Notes: generated by a model not told the origin, from the letters alone. A stretch of DNA of 64,000 nucleotides from Paenibacillus athensensis (GCF_004514475.2 NZ_MYFO02000002.1:1-64000); one strand, 5' to 3'; shown: positions 15,895 through 25,998, counted from the first letter of the stretch. Translations and numbers: made by a program.

Positions 15895-17646
15895 ATGCCT
15901 AAAAACGAGAAGGTTTGGAGATTGACGATCCGCAAGAAACTGCTCTTGATTTCCCTGCTGATGCTGCTTGTTCCCGTTTCTGTGCTGGGAGCGATCACGT
16001 ATAGAGTGTCCTCGCAGGAAACCGACGCTCTGATTCGGAGCAATCTGCAAAATTCGGTGCGCATGGCCATTGATTTGGCCACAACCTTTGAAGAAGCGGA
16101 AAAGTCGGGGATTATGACCAAGGATGAAGCGCAGGAGAAGGTGAAGGCGCTACTGCTCGGTCCCAAGCAGGACGGCAAGCGGCCTGTGAACAAACACATC
16201 AATTTGGGCGCAAACGGGTACTTTTTTGTGCTAGAAACGGACGGAACGCTGGCGGCGCATCCTTCGCTGGAAGGTCAAAATATTATTGACAAGCAGGCGC
16301 CTGACGGCACGTTTTATGTGAAAGACATTATCGCGCATGCGCAAAGCGGCGGCGGTTACACGATGTACAGCTGGCCGCTGCCCAATTCCGAGAAGGAAGG
16401 CGAGAAAATCACGTATTCCGAGCAAACGCCGGGCTGGGGCTGGGTGATTGCGGCAGGTTCCTACATGCAGGATTACAATAGCGGGCAAACGAGAATTCTG
16501 AAAACGATTCTGATCACGCTGGTCTGCTGCTGGGTGATCGGCGGGGCGGTGATGACGCTGTTCTCGCTGCATATTTCCCGGCCGCTGATCCGGCTGGCGC
16601 AGCAGGCGCGCTTGTTTGCTACAGGCGATTTGCGTAAGGCTGATTTGCAGGTCAGCAATCGCGATGAGATTGGTGAGCTCGCCTCTTCGTTTGAGGCCAT
16701 GTACAACAATTTGCGAGCGGTTGTATCCGGTTTGCTGAAGAACTCCGATTCGCTGTCCGAAGCGGCGAAAGAGGTCGGGCAGGCGATCGAAGAGACGACG
16801 CAGGCCAGCAATCAGATTGCCAATTCGGTGCAGGATATGGCGCTCAGCAGCGAAACGCAGGAGCGCAGCATCCGTGAAAGCTCCGTGGCGATGGAGGAGA
16901 TGGCGCACGGCATTCAGCGCATCGTCACTACTTCGTTCAGCGCATATGATTCTTCTACAATGACGCTGGAGCAAGCTGAACAGGGCAATCAGCTGATCGT
17001 GAGGTCGACGAATCAGATGGGCTCCGTGACGCTGACGGTCAATGAGCTGGCTGAAATTGTCGCCAAGCTGGCCGAGCGCTCGCAGATGATCGGCGAGATC
17101 ATCCAGGTGATGACGGATTTATCTTCGCAGACGAACCTGCTGGCGCTTAACGCTTCGATTGAAGCGGCACGGGCCGGCTCCGAGGGACGCGGCTTTGCCG
17201 TCGTCGCCAGCGAGGTGAAGAAGCTGGCGGAGCGCTCCAATGAATCGGCGTCGCAGGTGTCGGAGCTGATTCATGCGATTCAGGGCGATATCGAGCAAGC
17301 CAGCGTGGCGATGAGGAAGGGCGAGCGCGAGGTGGCTGCCGGCGTGGAATCGATCGAGCATACGGGGCAGGCGTTTGTGCGCATTCTCGAAGCGACGCGA
17401 AGCGTTGTACAGCAGGTGCAGGAGGCTTCGGCTGCGGCTGAGGAGATGTCGGCGAGCTCGGAGGAGATTTCGGCTTCGCTGCAAGAGATTGAGCGCATGT
17501 CGACGCGCGCCAACGAGCTGGCTCAGCAGATTTCCGGCGCGACAGAGGAGCAGATTGCCGCGATGGAGGAGACGAACGCATCGTCAGAATCGCTGCGCGG
17601 CATGGCGTCCGATATGCAGGCGCTGGCGCACCGCTTTACGCTGTAG
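15895..17646 (+). CDS. Methyl-accepting chemotaxis protein with Cache sensor domain
   Basis: A 583-residue transmembrane receptor. TM1 is about residues 14-34 ([19 protein letters not shown]). The extracytoplasmic part (~35-195) has the single-Cache pattern [17 protein letters not shown] and [14 protein letters not shown], binding an unidentified small ligand. TM2 is ~202-226, followed by a HAMP domain ([20 protein letters not shown]). The cytoplasmic coiled coil contains the highly conserved signalling tip [20 protein letters not shown], which contacts CheA and CheW. AAGGAGG is 7 nt upstream of ATG 15895. It is a stand-alone gene closed by a terminator at 17761. Confidence 0.93.
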   Translation: MPKNEKVWRLTIRKKLLLISLLMLLVPVSVLGAITYRVSSQETDALIRSNLQNSVRMAIDLATTFEEAEKSGIMTKDEAQEKVKALLLGPKQDGKRPVNKHINLGANGYFFVLETDGTLAAHPSLEGQNIIDKQAPDGTFYVKDIIAHAQSGGGYTMYSWPLPNSEKEGEKITYSEQTPGWGWVIAAGSYMQDYNSGQTRILKTILITLVCCWVIGGAVMTLFSLHISRPLIRLAQQARLFATGDLRKADLQVSNRDEIGELASSFEAMYNNLRAVVSGLLKNSDSLSEAAKEVGQAIEETTQASNQIANSVQDMALSSETQERSIRESSVAMEEMAHGIQRIVTTSFSAYDSSTMTLEQAEQGNQLIVRSTNQMGSVTLTVNELAEIVAKLAERSQMIGEIIQVMTDLSSQTNLLALNASIEAARAGSEGRGFAVVASEVKKLAERSNESASQVSELIHAIQGDIEQASVAMRKGEREVAAGVESIEHTGQAFVRILEATRSVVQQVQEASAAAEEMSASSEEISASLQEIERMSTRANELAQQISGATEEQIAAMEETNASSESLRGMASDMQALAHRFTL

Positions 17647-17760
17647 CTTAAAGGTCCCCGCTGCCGAGCCTCGATGGCCGGAAAGTGCGGCGGCGAATGG
17701 TCTGTGCGACGGTCGAATTCCGATGTTGCCAATAATGGGCAAAAATTCAATAATTCGAGC

Positions 17761-17791
17761 GCAAAAAACCTGCGAATAGCAGGTTTTTTGC
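17761..17791 (+). terminator. Terminator after the chemoreceptor
   Basis: GCAAAAAACCTGC and GCAGGTTTTTTGC form a 13-bp stem around the loop GAATA. The stem itself carries the T tract. Confidence 0.85.
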
Positions 17792-17849
17792 TTATGAATG
17801 GCGAAAACGATTTCTGAAAGCTGTTTGGTATTTAAAGGGGGTTAATCAA

Positions 17850-19265
17850 GTGAAAATATCGATCGTTATTCCCAGCTATAATGCGGACTGGCTGTTGGCG
17901 AAAGGCTTGGCGTCGCTGGCTACCCAGAAGCTGGATACCGGAGATGCCTTTGAGGTCGTCGTTGCCGACGACGGCTCTACGGATGCGACGCGCGAATGCG
18001 TGGCCGGTTTTGCCGCTGGCGGGCTGGACGTTCATTATGTGTATGTGCCGCGCGACGAGCATTCCTGCCGTTCGCGAGCGCGAAATCGCGGCATTGCCGC
18101 CAGCTCGGGCGAGGTGCTGCTTTTTCTCGATAGCGGAATTGTTGTGCCGGATCGGTTCATAAGCGACATTGCCGCTTATTATCGAACGCATGCGCCCGAT
18201 TCGGCGCTGCTGATCTATACCTATGGATTGAACGTTACGCCGGAGCAGACCGATATGGAACAGTTGGAGCGGCTGGACATTAACGATCGCCGGGCTGTTG
18301 ACGAATTTTGCCGGGAGCCGTTCTGGTACGATATGCGGCATGGCGCGTTCCAGCACGAGATCGGGCGGTTGCGGTCGCCGTGGTTTTGCGGTTTTTCGTG
18401 CGCGCTGACAGCGCCGGCCGGGCTGACCCGGGCCATCGGCGGCTTCGATGAAGCGTTCAAGGGCTGGGGGGTTGAGGACCTTGATTTCAGCTACCGGCTG
18501 CATCGCAACGGGGTATGCTTTGATTCGGTCAGCTCGTTGTACGCGTTCCATTATCCGCATCCGATTCAATATTCAGCCGAGAAGCCGCTGAACGAGCAGC
18601 GTAATAAAGAAAACATGCATGCCAAGTATTACGAGCTGGAGACGGAGCTATTTGCTTTTGAACGTCACGAATTTCCGCATGTGTTGGCCAAGCTCGATTA
18701 TTTGCAGCTGGCAGACCTGCTGCCGGCCGACTATCGGCAAGCGGACCTGGACGAGCTGAGCGAACGCTGTCTGGATGGAGCCGAGCGCTCGCTGCTCGTT
18801 GGCGTCGATGACGTCAAGCTAGCTGGTCGATTGCCGGTTACGCATCTGTTCGGACGCAGTCCCGGCATGGTAGAGAAGCTTCAGGCAGCGTTTCCTGAAC
18901 GAGAGGTTGCTTATTTGCTCGGCTATGCGACCCCTTACGAAAACGATTTTTTCGATGTCGCTATTGTAAGCGATCTGCTGCGCGCGTTGAATCCGCAGGC
19001 ACGCCGACGCTTGCTGGAAGAGATGAACCGCATCGCCCGCGAGGTGATCGTGTTGATTGGCGCTGCGCTGAGCCCGCGGATTGATCAGGAGCTGAATGCG
19101 CGGGTGATTCCCGGCCAATCATTTGTTGGCAGCCCCTTCCAGCCCTATGCCGCAATGGAAAAGGTTTTCAGCGCTTCGCGGGAGGAAATGGCCGCTGCAG
19201 CGGTGGGGCTGGAGCGAGTGCGGTTGGTCGATATGGCGCTGGAGGCTGCGCTGGTCAAGGACTAG
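17850..19265 (+). CDS. Family 2 glycosyltransferase with helical C-terminal domain
   Basis: A 471-residue enzyme starting at GTG 17850 after AAAGGGGG. The N-terminal GT-A domain shows ISIVIPSYNADWLLAKGL, the VVADDGSTDATR nucleotide-binding segment and a divalent-metal region (LFLDSGIVVPDRF, where DxD is replaced by DSG). It also has the galactosyltransferase-type acceptor loop GGFDEAFKGWGVEDLDFSYR. The last ~180 residues (LLRALNPQARRRLLEEMNR) look like a methyltransferase-like or helper domain without a clear SAM loop. It probably glycosylates a surface or spore component. The donor sugar cannot be told. Confidence 0.8.
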   Translation: MKISIVIPSYNADWLLAKGLASLATQKLDTGDAFEVVVADDGSTDATRECVAGFAAGGLDVHYVYVPRDEHSCRSRARNRGIAASSGEVLLFLDSGIVVPDRFISDIAAYYRTHAPDSALLIYTYGLNVTPEQTDMEQLERLDINDRRAVDEFCREPFWYDMRHGAFQHEIGRLRSPWFCGFSCALTAPAGLTRAIGGFDEAFKGWGVEDLDFSYRLHRNGVCFDSVSSLYAFHYPHPIQYSAEKPLNEQRNKENMHAKYYELETELFAFERHEFPHVLAKLDYLQLADLLPADYRQADLDELSERCLDGAERSLLVGVDDVKLAGRLPVTHLFGRSPGMVEKLQAAFPEREVAYLLGYATPYENDFFDVAIVSDLLRALNPQARRRLLEEMNRIAREVIVLIGAALSPRIDQELNARVIPGQSFVGSPFQPYAAMEKVFSASREEMAAAAVGLERVRLVDMALEAALVKD

Positions 19266-19414
19266 ATACGAATCTGACAACGGTTTGCAGCAGGCTTGCA
19301 CTGCGCCGTCTCGCGCTGGGCGTAGCGTCGGCTGAGCTCGTTGCCGGTTTAGCGGCGTTTCGTATCGGCGCTTCGAAGATGTGTGTGGCAGCTCTCATGC
19401 GCGCAAATTTGCTG

Positions 19415-19443
19415 TTGACCTCGGGCGCGTCGTCGCTTATGAT
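19415..19443 (+). promoter_or_regulatory. Sigma-A promoter of the fluoride-responsive unit
   Basis: TTGACC (19415-19420) and TATGAT (19438-19443) are spaced by exactly 17 bp, placing the transcription start just before the riboswitch at about 19450. Confidence 0.75.
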
Positions 19444-19458
19444 AGGGGTAAGTAAATA

Positions 19459-19530
19459 AGGCGATGGAGTTCGCCATAACCGCCGAACGGCTGATGACTC
19501 CTACCAGCGATTTTTTTGCTGGTAGGAGTC
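19459..19530 (+). promoter_or_regulatory. Fluoride riboswitch (crcB motif) with expression-platform terminator
   Basis: The aptamer signature GGCGATGGAGTTCGCC followed by ATAACCGCC and GCTGATGACTCCTACC matches the fluoride riboswitch. The 3' strand of the aptamer overlaps a 12-bp terminator stem, ACTCCTACCAGC (19497-19508) with GCTGGTAGGAGT (19518-19529), followed by a T-rich stretch. Fluoride binding should stabilise the aptamer and prevent the terminator, switching on the exporter downstream at 19582. Confidence 0.93.
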
Positions 19531-19581
19531 TGTTTGTTTTTAAGCTTACATTCAGCCGGCAGGGCAAAGGAGAAGAAGTTC

Positions 19582-20916
19582 ATGGGATCTTGGAAGCATC
19601 AAGCGATGTCGGCTCTGCGGGAGTCGCATCACGGGGCGCTGCTTGCAGCGCTTGGGAAATGGCTGCTGCTCGGCGGTTTGGTCGGCGTGCTGGCCGGAAC
19701 GGCGTCGGCCTGGTTTTTGAAAGCTTTGAATGCAGCGACGGAACTGCGGGTGCAGCACGGCTGGCTGCTGTTTCTGCTGCCGCTGGGCGGCGCGTTGATC
19801 AGCTGGCTATATATGAAAGCAGGCAAAAACAGCGCGCGCGGCAACAATTTGATTCTGGAGCAAATTGCCGGAGGCCAAGAGGCCGTGCCGCTGCGTATGG
19901 CGCCGCTCGTGCTGCTGGGCACGCTGACGACGCATCTGTTCGGAGGATCGGCCGGGCGCGAGGGGACGGCGGTGCAAATGGGCGGCAGCCTCGCGGACGC
20001 GCTGGGAAGGCTGCTGCGTATCGGCCGGGACGATCGCGCGATTCTGTTGATCTGCGGCATCAGCGGCGGCTTTGGCTCGGTGTTCGGCACGCCGCTGGCC
20101 GGGACGGTATTTGCGTTGGAGGTGCTGGCCATCGGCTTGCTGCGCTATGAAGCACTGATACCGGCGCTGATTGCTGCGCTTGTGGGCAATTCCGTTGCGG
20201 TGTCGGTATGGCATGCCCCGCACAGTCACTATCACATCGAAGCGGCGCCGGAATTGTCGGCTTTGCTGCTTGGCAAGGTGCTGCTTGCGTCGGCTGTATT
20301 CGGCCTGGTCAGCTTGCTGTTCAGCGAAGCGACCCATGCGCTCAAGGCGCTGTATACCCGTCTGCTGCCGAATCCGCTGGCCAAGGCCGCGGCAGGCGGC
20401 TTGATCGTCATTGCGCTAACGTATCTGCTGGGTACGCGCGATTATTTGGGGCTCGGACTGCCGCTGATCGAGCGTTCATTTGACAGCGGGGCCGGTCTGC
20501 TGACGTTTTTGTGGAAGCTGATATTTACATCGCTGACGCTGGGCGCCGGCTATCAAGGGGGCGAGGTGACGCCGTTGTTCGCGATTGGCGCGACGCTGGG
20601 CAGCGCTTTGTCGCAATTGCTGCATGTTAGCGGGCCCTTTCTGGCTGCGCTTGGCTTTATCGGCGTATTCTGCGGTGCGGCGAATACGCCGCTGGCCTGT
20701 TTTATTATGGGGATCGAGCTGTTCGGAATCGGGGGAACGGGCGGGCTTGTTTATATGTTTGTCGCTTGCGCGGTCAGCTACTTGTTTTCCGGTCATACGG
20801 GCATCTACACCTCACAGCGGGTGGCTGTGTCCAAGAGCCTGCTGGCTCCGCTACCCGGAGGGCTGACGCTGGCGTCGTTCAAGCAGCAGAAGGCGCAGCG
20901 GCGCCAGAGACCGTGA
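19582..20916 (+). CDS. Fluoride-exporting ClC-F type antiporter
   Basis: A 444-residue, ~10-12 TM ClC-family protein. The anion-site loop reads GSAGREGTAVQMG rather than the chloride-channel GSGIP. The GREG version marks the fluoride-specific EriC-F clade, which exports F- in exchange for protons. Other family stretches are GGFGSVFGTPLAGTVFALE and GAGYQGGEVTPLFAIGATLG. ATG 19582 follows AAAGGAG by 9 nt; an upstream in-frame start at 19516 would lie inside the riboswitch terminator. The fluoride riboswitch immediately upstream confirms substrate and regulation. Confidence 0.93.
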   Translation: MGSWKHQAMSALRESHHGALLAALGKWLLLGGLVGVLAGTASAWFLKALNAATELRVQHGWLLFLLPLGGALISWLYMKAGKNSARGNNLILEQIAGGQEAVPLRMAPLVLLGTLTTHLFGGSAGREGTAVQMGGSLADALGRLLRIGRDDRAILLICGISGGFGSVFGTPLAGTVFALEVLAIGLLRYEALIPALIAALVGNSVAVSVWHAPHSHYHIEAAPELSALLLGKVLLASAVFGLVSLLFSEATHALKALYTRLLPNPLAKAAAGGLIVIALTYLLGTRDYLGLGLPLIERSFDSGAGLLTFLWKLIFTSLTLGAGYQGGEVTPLFAIGATLGSALSQLLHVSGPFLAALGFIGVFCGAANTPLACFIMGIELFGIGGTGGLVYMFVACAVSYLFSGHTGIYTSQRVAVSKSLLAPLPGGLTLASFKQQKAQRRQRP

Positions 20917-21002
20917 GCGGAGCGGCCGTAGCTCGGCCAGAGAACGTGCGGGAGGCTGCCCCGCGAGTAAGCTGGATGGGCTGATCACGGGGAGGGGGAG
21001 CA

Positions 21003-21302
21003 ATGAGCCGAAGATGGGCGGAACTGATCGTGCTCATGACGCTGGCGAGCTGTCTGAGCTTTTCGCGCGCGAATGCTTTAAGCTGCGATTCGGTCTGGAT
21101 TGAAGACGAGCTGGAGCAATCGCAGGTTGTTTTCTACGGAAAGTCGCTATCGGTTCTGGATGGCTTTACGCTCGTATGATGAACAGGGCAATATCTTCTG
21201 CAACGCCTGCACCAGCTTGAGGCTTTGCAGCCGGACTATGTGATGAAGCGCGCAGCTGTAACCGAAAGGCAGCATAAAACGCTCCCGGCCATGAGAGACT
21301 GA
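21003..21302 (+). pseudogene. Decayed exported NTR/TIMP-like small protein
   Basis: A strong ribosome-binding site (GGGAGGGGG) precedes ATG 21003. The frame encodes a signal-like start (ELIVLMTLASCLSFSRANA) then SCDSVWIEDELEQSQVVFYG, and stops at 21177-21179 after 58 residues. Coding sense continues in other frames, with YDEQGNIFCNACTSL from 21175 and EALQPDYVMKRAAVTERQ further on. At least two frame breaks are therefore present. The Cys-led SC...VFYGK pattern recalls TIMP/NTR-like exported proteins. A truncated but translated 58-residue peptide is possible. Confidence 0.45.
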
Positions 21303-21326
21303 ATCCTCGCGGCGGGAGCGTTTTAT
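21274..21326. terminator. Strong bidirectional terminator hairpin
   Basis: ATAAAACGCTCCCG (21274-21287) pairs with CGGGAGCGTTTTAT (21313-21326), a 14-bp stem. It can end the plus-strand remnant and the converging histidine kinase gene. Confidence 0.85.
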
Positions 21327-21372
21327 ATTGTTGGGGCGGCTGCCGACCTAGGGCGCGGCTCCGTCTGTGACG

Positions 21373-23391
21373 TTACAACTGCGAGGCGTTGTCGGCCAAT
21401 TCGACGAGCTCCACGATAAAAATCGAGCCCTTGCCCAGCTCCGTATCGATCACGACTTTGCCGTGATGGGCCTCCACGATTTCCTTGACGATGGAGAGTC
21501 CCAGTCCGGTACCGCCGATCTTGCGGCGATCGGAATTGTCCACGCGGTAAAAACGCGTAAACAGCTTGTCAAGGGCGTCGGACGGAATGCCAAGTCCGTA
21601 GTCCTGAACCTTGATCAGCACTTTGCCGGCGTCGTCTGTCTCCACGTAAATGTCGATTTGATGTTGTCCCGGCGAATATTTGATCGCATTGCTGATGAGG
21701 TTGTGAAACACCTGCTTGAGCCGGTCTTCGTCACCGTGCACATAGACGCTGCGCGTCGGCGCATGCAGTCGGGCTTTATGATCGTCCTTGCCCTGCCACT
21801 GATCGACGATCTCCTTGAGCAGCAGCACGGCGTCGAGTGTTTTAAAATGAAATTCCTGCCGCCCCGAGGTCATCCGCTGCAAATCGAGGAAATCGTTGAT
21901 CAGATTGGCGAGCCGGCTGGCTTCCTTGCGGATTGTTTCGATGTAACGCTGCCGCTTGTCTGCAGCAACCTCGCGCGTGGCCAGGATTTCAATAAAGCCT
22001 ACGATCGACGACATCGGCGTGCGGATTTCGTGCGAGATGATGCTGACGAATTCGTTCTTGATCTCGTCCATCCGTTCCTCGTCCGTGCGGTCGCGAAAGC
22101 CGAACAGATGGCCGCGGAATTGGCCTTCCTCTTCGCCGGGAATCGGGCTGACGTAGCATTCGTAGTAGCGGTTTTCTTCATGATGCGTCAGCACGGAAAT
22201 CCGTTTGCTGAACACCGGGATGTTTTCTTCACAGTACGCGGTAATCAGCTCCGATAAGGTGCCGCCCTCCAGCAGCTTCATGCCGGTGCAGTAATCGGCA
22301 AACCGCTGTCCGCTCAGCAGCGGACGCTCGAAGTATTGCTCCAGACGTTGGTTAGCGAACACGACCTGACCGGCGATGTCGCACATCACGATCGCTTCGC
22401 GGCTGGATTCGAGCATGCGCTCGATAATTTCGCTTTGCTCGGCGATGGTGCGCTTGGCGTCTTCGCTTTCGCTGAACAGATGCTTGTAGCGCTGCTCGCT
22501 GTCGGTTACCTGCCGGTAGAGGACGGCGATGTTCATGTACATTTTGGTAAATTCAAAAATCATGGCAGCCAGCACGATATTGCTGCAAACGAAGCTGTTC
22601 CATTTGGCTACGTACCAGCCGAGACTGAAGCGGTGACTGGAATACATGGTAATGGATATTTCCAGCAGCGCAGCGAGCAGCGCGACGGCGAGCCAAGCGG
22701 TGCCGACCGTACGTCCGCGGGTCACGGCCATAAAGCTGATCAAGGCGACGATCGTCAGCAGCAAAATAACCGTAGAGACGCCATAGACAAACAGCGGCGT
22801 AAATCGGCCGCTGACAACGAGCGGGGGCAAGTAATCGTGAAGCTGCGTCGCAGCTGCTGTAATCAAGCTGACGCCTAGCATCACGGCGGGGATGGACAGG
22901 AGAATGGCTCTGCGGGCCGTGCGCGGTCTAAGCCGCGTATGGCGGTGGCGTCGCTCGACGCCAAGATAGATCAGAATGGCCAGCGGCAGTCCGGCGTGCC
23001 ACAGGCAAAAAATCCAGATCGCCGACTGCGGCCCGGCCCCGAACAGGCCCGTTTCCGAAAACAGGTGGGGGAAGGTTAGCAAATACGGCACGATGATGCA
23101 GCCCGAATACAAATAATACACGGCCAGCACGAGCAAGCCGGGCGTTCCGCTGGCGCGGAATTGGCTGTACAGCACGTAAGCGGTGATCAGCTCAAAGCAG
23201 ATGACGGTGGAAAAAATCGCCGCTTGAAACACTTGAACCTCAAGCAGCTGAACGGAAGCGAACGGCAGCGAGGCCAGCGAAATCAACAGCAGGATCAGCG
23301 CGACGGCGAGGGCGAATTTTTGCTGGGAGCGGTTGATTTCCAGGGTAAGCAGGTTGTTGACCGGCGCTTCGGCCACGGGTGGAACTTTCAT
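21373..23391 (-). CDS. Membrane sensor histidine kinase with PAS domain
   Basis: A 672-residue kinase. The first ~270 residues hold about seven or eight TM helices in a MASE-like sensor, followed by a short linker coiled coil. A PAS domain follows (IIERMLESSREAIVMCDIAG through FGFRDRTDEER). The dimerisation H-box has EFVSIISHEIRTPMSS, with the phosphorylated His at ~450. The ATPase domain has N-box HNLISNAIKYSPG, VQDYGLGIP and GGTGLGLSIVKEI. The start is placed at ATG 23391 (MKVPPVAEAP) because GGGGAGG is 5 nt upstream; the frame is open to 23421. No response regulator is adjacent, so the partner is unknown. It may signal an envelope or quinone state. Confidence 0.85.
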   Translation of the reverse strand: MKVPPVAEAPVNNLLTLEINRSQQKFALAVALILLLISLASLPFASVQLLEVQVFQAAIFSTVICFELITAYVLYSQFRASGTPGLLVLAVYYLYSGCIIVPYLLTFPHLFSETGLFGAGPQSAIWIFCLWHAGLPLAILIYLGVERRHRHTRLRPRTARRAILLSIPAVMLGVSLITAAATQLHDYLPPLVVSGRFTPLFVYGVSTVILLLTIVALISFMAVTRGRTVGTAWLAVALLAALLEISITMYSSHRFSLGWYVAKWNSFVCSNIVLAAMIFEFTKMYMNIAVLYRQVTDSEQRYKHLFSESEDAKRTIAEQSEIIERMLESSREAIVMCDIAGQVVFANQRLEQYFERPLLSGQRFADYCTGMKLLEGGTLSELITAYCEENIPVFSKRISVLTHHEENRYYECYVSPIPGEEEGQFRGHLFGFRDRTDEERMDEIKNEFVSIISHEIRTPMSSIVGFIEILATREVAADKRQRYIETIRKEASRLANLINDFLDLQRMTSGRQEFHFKTLDAVLLLKEIVDQWQGKDDHKARLHAPTRSVYVHGDEDRLKQVFHNLISNAIKYSPGQHQIDIYVETDDAGKVLIKVQDYGLGIPSDALDKLFTRFYRVDNSDRRKIGGTGLGLSIVKEIVEAHHGKVVIDTELGKGSIFIVELVELADNASQL

Positions 23392-23577
23392 GACGACCTC
23401 CCCAATCGGCTGCGTTTGCAAAAGGCTTTGCTGGACTAATTCGACAGACTGGGGGGAAATCCTTGCGGTGGGGATAAATCGTCTGCGTGGAACGGATTAA
23501 GCTTCTTGTTAGGTGATAAATACGGGAATTTTAACAAAAGCTATACGATATTCGAGGTATCCAAGGGAGGATTTTGC

Positions 23578-25242
23578 TTGAAAAATCAAGGAGTATTGTC
23601 CATTTTTGCATTGGGGGGCGTGAATGAGATCGGGAAAAATATGTACGCCGTGCAGATGGGGGACGATATTGTCGTCATCGATTGCGGTTCGAAATTTCCT
23701 GATGAAAGCTTGCTCGGAATCGATCTGATCATTCCCGATATTGCGTATTTGCTGGAAAATACTTCGAAAGTCAGAGGTCTGCTCGTCACCCACGGCCATG
23801 AGGATCACATCGGGGCGATTCCCTATGTGCTCAAGCAGTTGAACATGCCGATTTATGCGACCAGGCTCACCTTGGGTCTGATCTCGGCGAAGCTGAAGGA
23901 GGCGGGGCTGGCGGGCGATGTAAAGCTGCATGAAATCGATGCGTCCAGCGAGGTGCAGCTAGGCGCGATGCGCGCGACTTTTTTTCGTACGAATCACAGC
24001 ATCCCCGATTGTGTAGGGATTGTGTTCCATACGGCGCAAGGGGTTGTCGTGCATACCGGGGATTTCAAATTCGATCTCACTCCGGTTGGCGGACAATACC
24101 CGGATTTGCATGCGATGGCCGACATTGGTAAGCGCGGTGTGCTGGCGCTGTTGTCGGAAAGCACGAACGCCGAGCGTCCGGGTTTCACGCCCTCAGAGCA
24201 AGTTGTCGGCGAGCATATTGAGGAAGCGTTCCGTAAGGCCGAACAAAAGGTGTTTTTGTCCACGTTCGCTTCGAACGTGAATCGACTGCAGCAGGTGGTC
24301 AACGCTGCGGCAGTGACGGGTCGCAGATTGGTTTTGCTCGGACGCAGTATGGTCAATGTCGTGCACACGGCGCGTGAGCTTGGTTATTTGCATATTCCCG
24401 AAGGGATGCTGGTTGAGCCAACAGAAGTGAACAGCTTGCCGCCCAAACGGGTAGCCGTGCTATGCACCGGCTCGCAAGGAGAGCCAATGGCAGCGCTTGC
24501 CCGTCTGTCAAGCATGAAATACCGACAGTTCGAAATTTCCCCCGGGGACACGGTGATTTTGTCGGCGACGCCAATTCCCGGCAATGAACGCAGCGTTTCG
24601 GCGATCGTCGACAATTTGTACCGATTAGGGGCCAAAGTCATCTACGGCTCGGGCTCGGTGACGGGCATGCATGTGTCCGGTCATGGTAGTCAGGAGGAAT
24701 TGAAGCTGATGCTATCGCTGATGAAGCCGACATATTTTGTGCCGATTCACGGCGAATACCGGATGCTGCGCCAGCATGCCTTGCTGGCTGAAGCGGTAGG
24801 GGTCAAGCCCGAGCATATTTTTATCCTGAAAAACGGCGAGGTTCTTGATATCGAAGCAGGCCAAGCAGAGCAAAAGCGCAAGGTAACAGCTGGTAATACG
24901 CTGGTTGACGGCTACGGCATCGGCGATGTTGGCAATATCGTGCTGCGGGACCGCAAGCATTTGGCCGAAGACGGCATACTCGTCGTCGTGACGACGCTTA
25001 GCGACAGCAAAATCGCCTCGGGGCCGGATTTTATTTCCCGCGGCTTTGTCTACGTGCGCGAGGCAGAGGCGCTGTTAGACGAAGCGAATCGTCATGTCAC
25101 GCAAAAGATCAAGGAGCTACTGAGGGAGAATGTAAACCAGTGGAACACGCTCAAGCTGGCCATCAAGGAGACGCTTGGACGTTATTTGTATGAAAAGACC
25201 GGGCGGAGGCCGGTAATATTGCCGATATTGCTGGAGGTTTGA
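23578..25242 (+). CDS. rnj: Ribonuclease J
   Basis: A 554-residue metallo-beta-lactamase/beta-CASP ribonuclease, the usual size for RNase J. The zinc motif LVTHGHEDHIGAIP is at about residues 72-85. Further motifs are FRTNHSIPDCVG, VHTGDFKFD, the beta-CASP region LSESTNAERPG, and FVPIHGEYRML. It matures and degrades RNA with 5'-exonuclease and endonuclease activity. The start is TTG 23578 with AGGGAGG 7 nt upstream; an in-frame start at 23506 lacks a ribosome-binding site. Whether it is the J1 or J2 paralogue cannot be said from the window. A terminator follows. Confidence 0.93.
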   Translation: MKNQGVLSIFALGGVNEIGKNMYAVQMGDDIVVIDCGSKFPDESLLGIDLIIPDIAYLLENTSKVRGLLVTHGHEDHIGAIPYVLKQLNMPIYATRLTLGLISAKLKEAGLAGDVKLHEIDASSEVQLGAMRATFFRTNHSIPDCVGIVFHTAQGVVVHTGDFKFDLTPVGGQYPDLHAMADIGKRGVLALLSESTNAERPGFTPSEQVVGEHIEEAFRKAEQKVFLSTFASNVNRLQQVVNAAAVTGRRLVLLGRSMVNVVHTARELGYLHIPEGMLVEPTEVNSLPPKRVAVLCTGSQGEPMAALARLSSMKYRQFEISPGDTVILSATPIPGNERSVSAIVDNLYRLGAKVIYGSGSVTGMHVSGHGSQEELKLMLSLMKPTYFVPIHGEYRMLRQHALLAEAVGVKPEHIFILKNGEVLDIEAGQAEQKRKVTAGNTLVDGYGIGDVGNIVLRDRKHLAEDGILVVVTTLSDSKIASGPDFISRGFVYVREAEALLDEANRHVTQKIKELLRENVNQWNTLKLAIKETLGRYLYEKTGRRPVILPILLEV

Positions 25243-25280
25243 AGCGGAGGCTGCGAAGCTGTAAGCTTCAGACAAGTAAA

Positions 25281-25323
25281 AGAAGCCGTAGACCGAATGA
25301 ACGAATCGGACTGCGGCTTCTTC
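25281..25323. terminator. Terminator between RNase J and the CBO0543-family gene
   Basis: AGAAGCCGTAG pairs with CTGCGGCTTCT, with the inner arms CCGA/TCGG extending the stem. It ends in TTC rather than a long T run. It serves convergent genes. Confidence 0.7.
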
Positions 25324-25330
25324 AGCTGCA

Positions 25331-25831
25331 TCAAGGAAAGGGGATATGGAAGACGAGGGCATAAAACACAGTCATCGCAACGGAAAGGACGTAGGCTGCC
25401 CGGGCGTGGCGGTGGTGCAGTAACAAGATCGGAAACATCGTGGCGACGAAGAAGCAAGACCAGGCGTAGCTCCAGCCGCGATGGTATTCAATGACATGGC
25501 CTTTCCAGGCGGCAAATTCAACCAGCCAATAAATAAAACACCATTTCAATACTTGCACCCAAATTTTCGTCGGCGTCCGCTCCAGCTTGTCCAGAAACAG
25601 CATGACTGTGCAAGGAAACGCGATAAACGTAATGACCAATTCGGCGATCTTATGATGCCCGAGCAGGCCAGGGTTATACTCCCACAGCAGGTTGTCTTTG
25701 ACAATGAAATAATACAACAAATTGCACAGCACCATAAATGAAACGGTGGCATTGTAATTTTTCCAGTTTCTATAGGCACGTTGCTTCCAAGTGGAGACGA
25801 CTGCGGCGAGCGTAACGCCGACAATAAACAT
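25331..25831 (-). CDS. CBO0543-family multi-pass membrane protein
   Basis: A 166-residue membrane protein with about five TM segments, starting MFIVGVTLAAVVSTW. The pattern of WEYNPGLLGHHKIAELVITF followed by CTVMLFLD and a conserved VEFAAWKGHVIEYHRGWSY fits the uncharacterised CBO0543 family common in spore formers. AAGGTGG precedes the ATG at 25831. No function is known. It converges with RNase J. Confidence 0.75.
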   Translation of the reverse strand: MFIVGVTLAAVVSTWKQRAYRNWKNYNATVSFMVLCNLLYYFIVKDNLLWEYNPGLLGHHKIAELVITFIAFPCTVMLFLDKLERTPTKIWVQVLKWCFIYWLVEFAAWKGHVIEYHRGWSYAWSCFFVATMFPILLLHHRHARAAYVLSVAMTVFYALVFHIPFP

Positions 25832-25998
25832 AAGCCACCTTCTTCGTCCATAATTGGATTTATTTTTTGTACATGGCTATGTTTTATACTTGGAGAAAAA
25901 ACTGAGAAAAATCCTGCGCGGCAAATTCGCGGCCCGTTATTCGCTGGTCCCTGACAGGTTAGGATAATGCGGTCATGGACCGATGAAGTCTAAACTAA

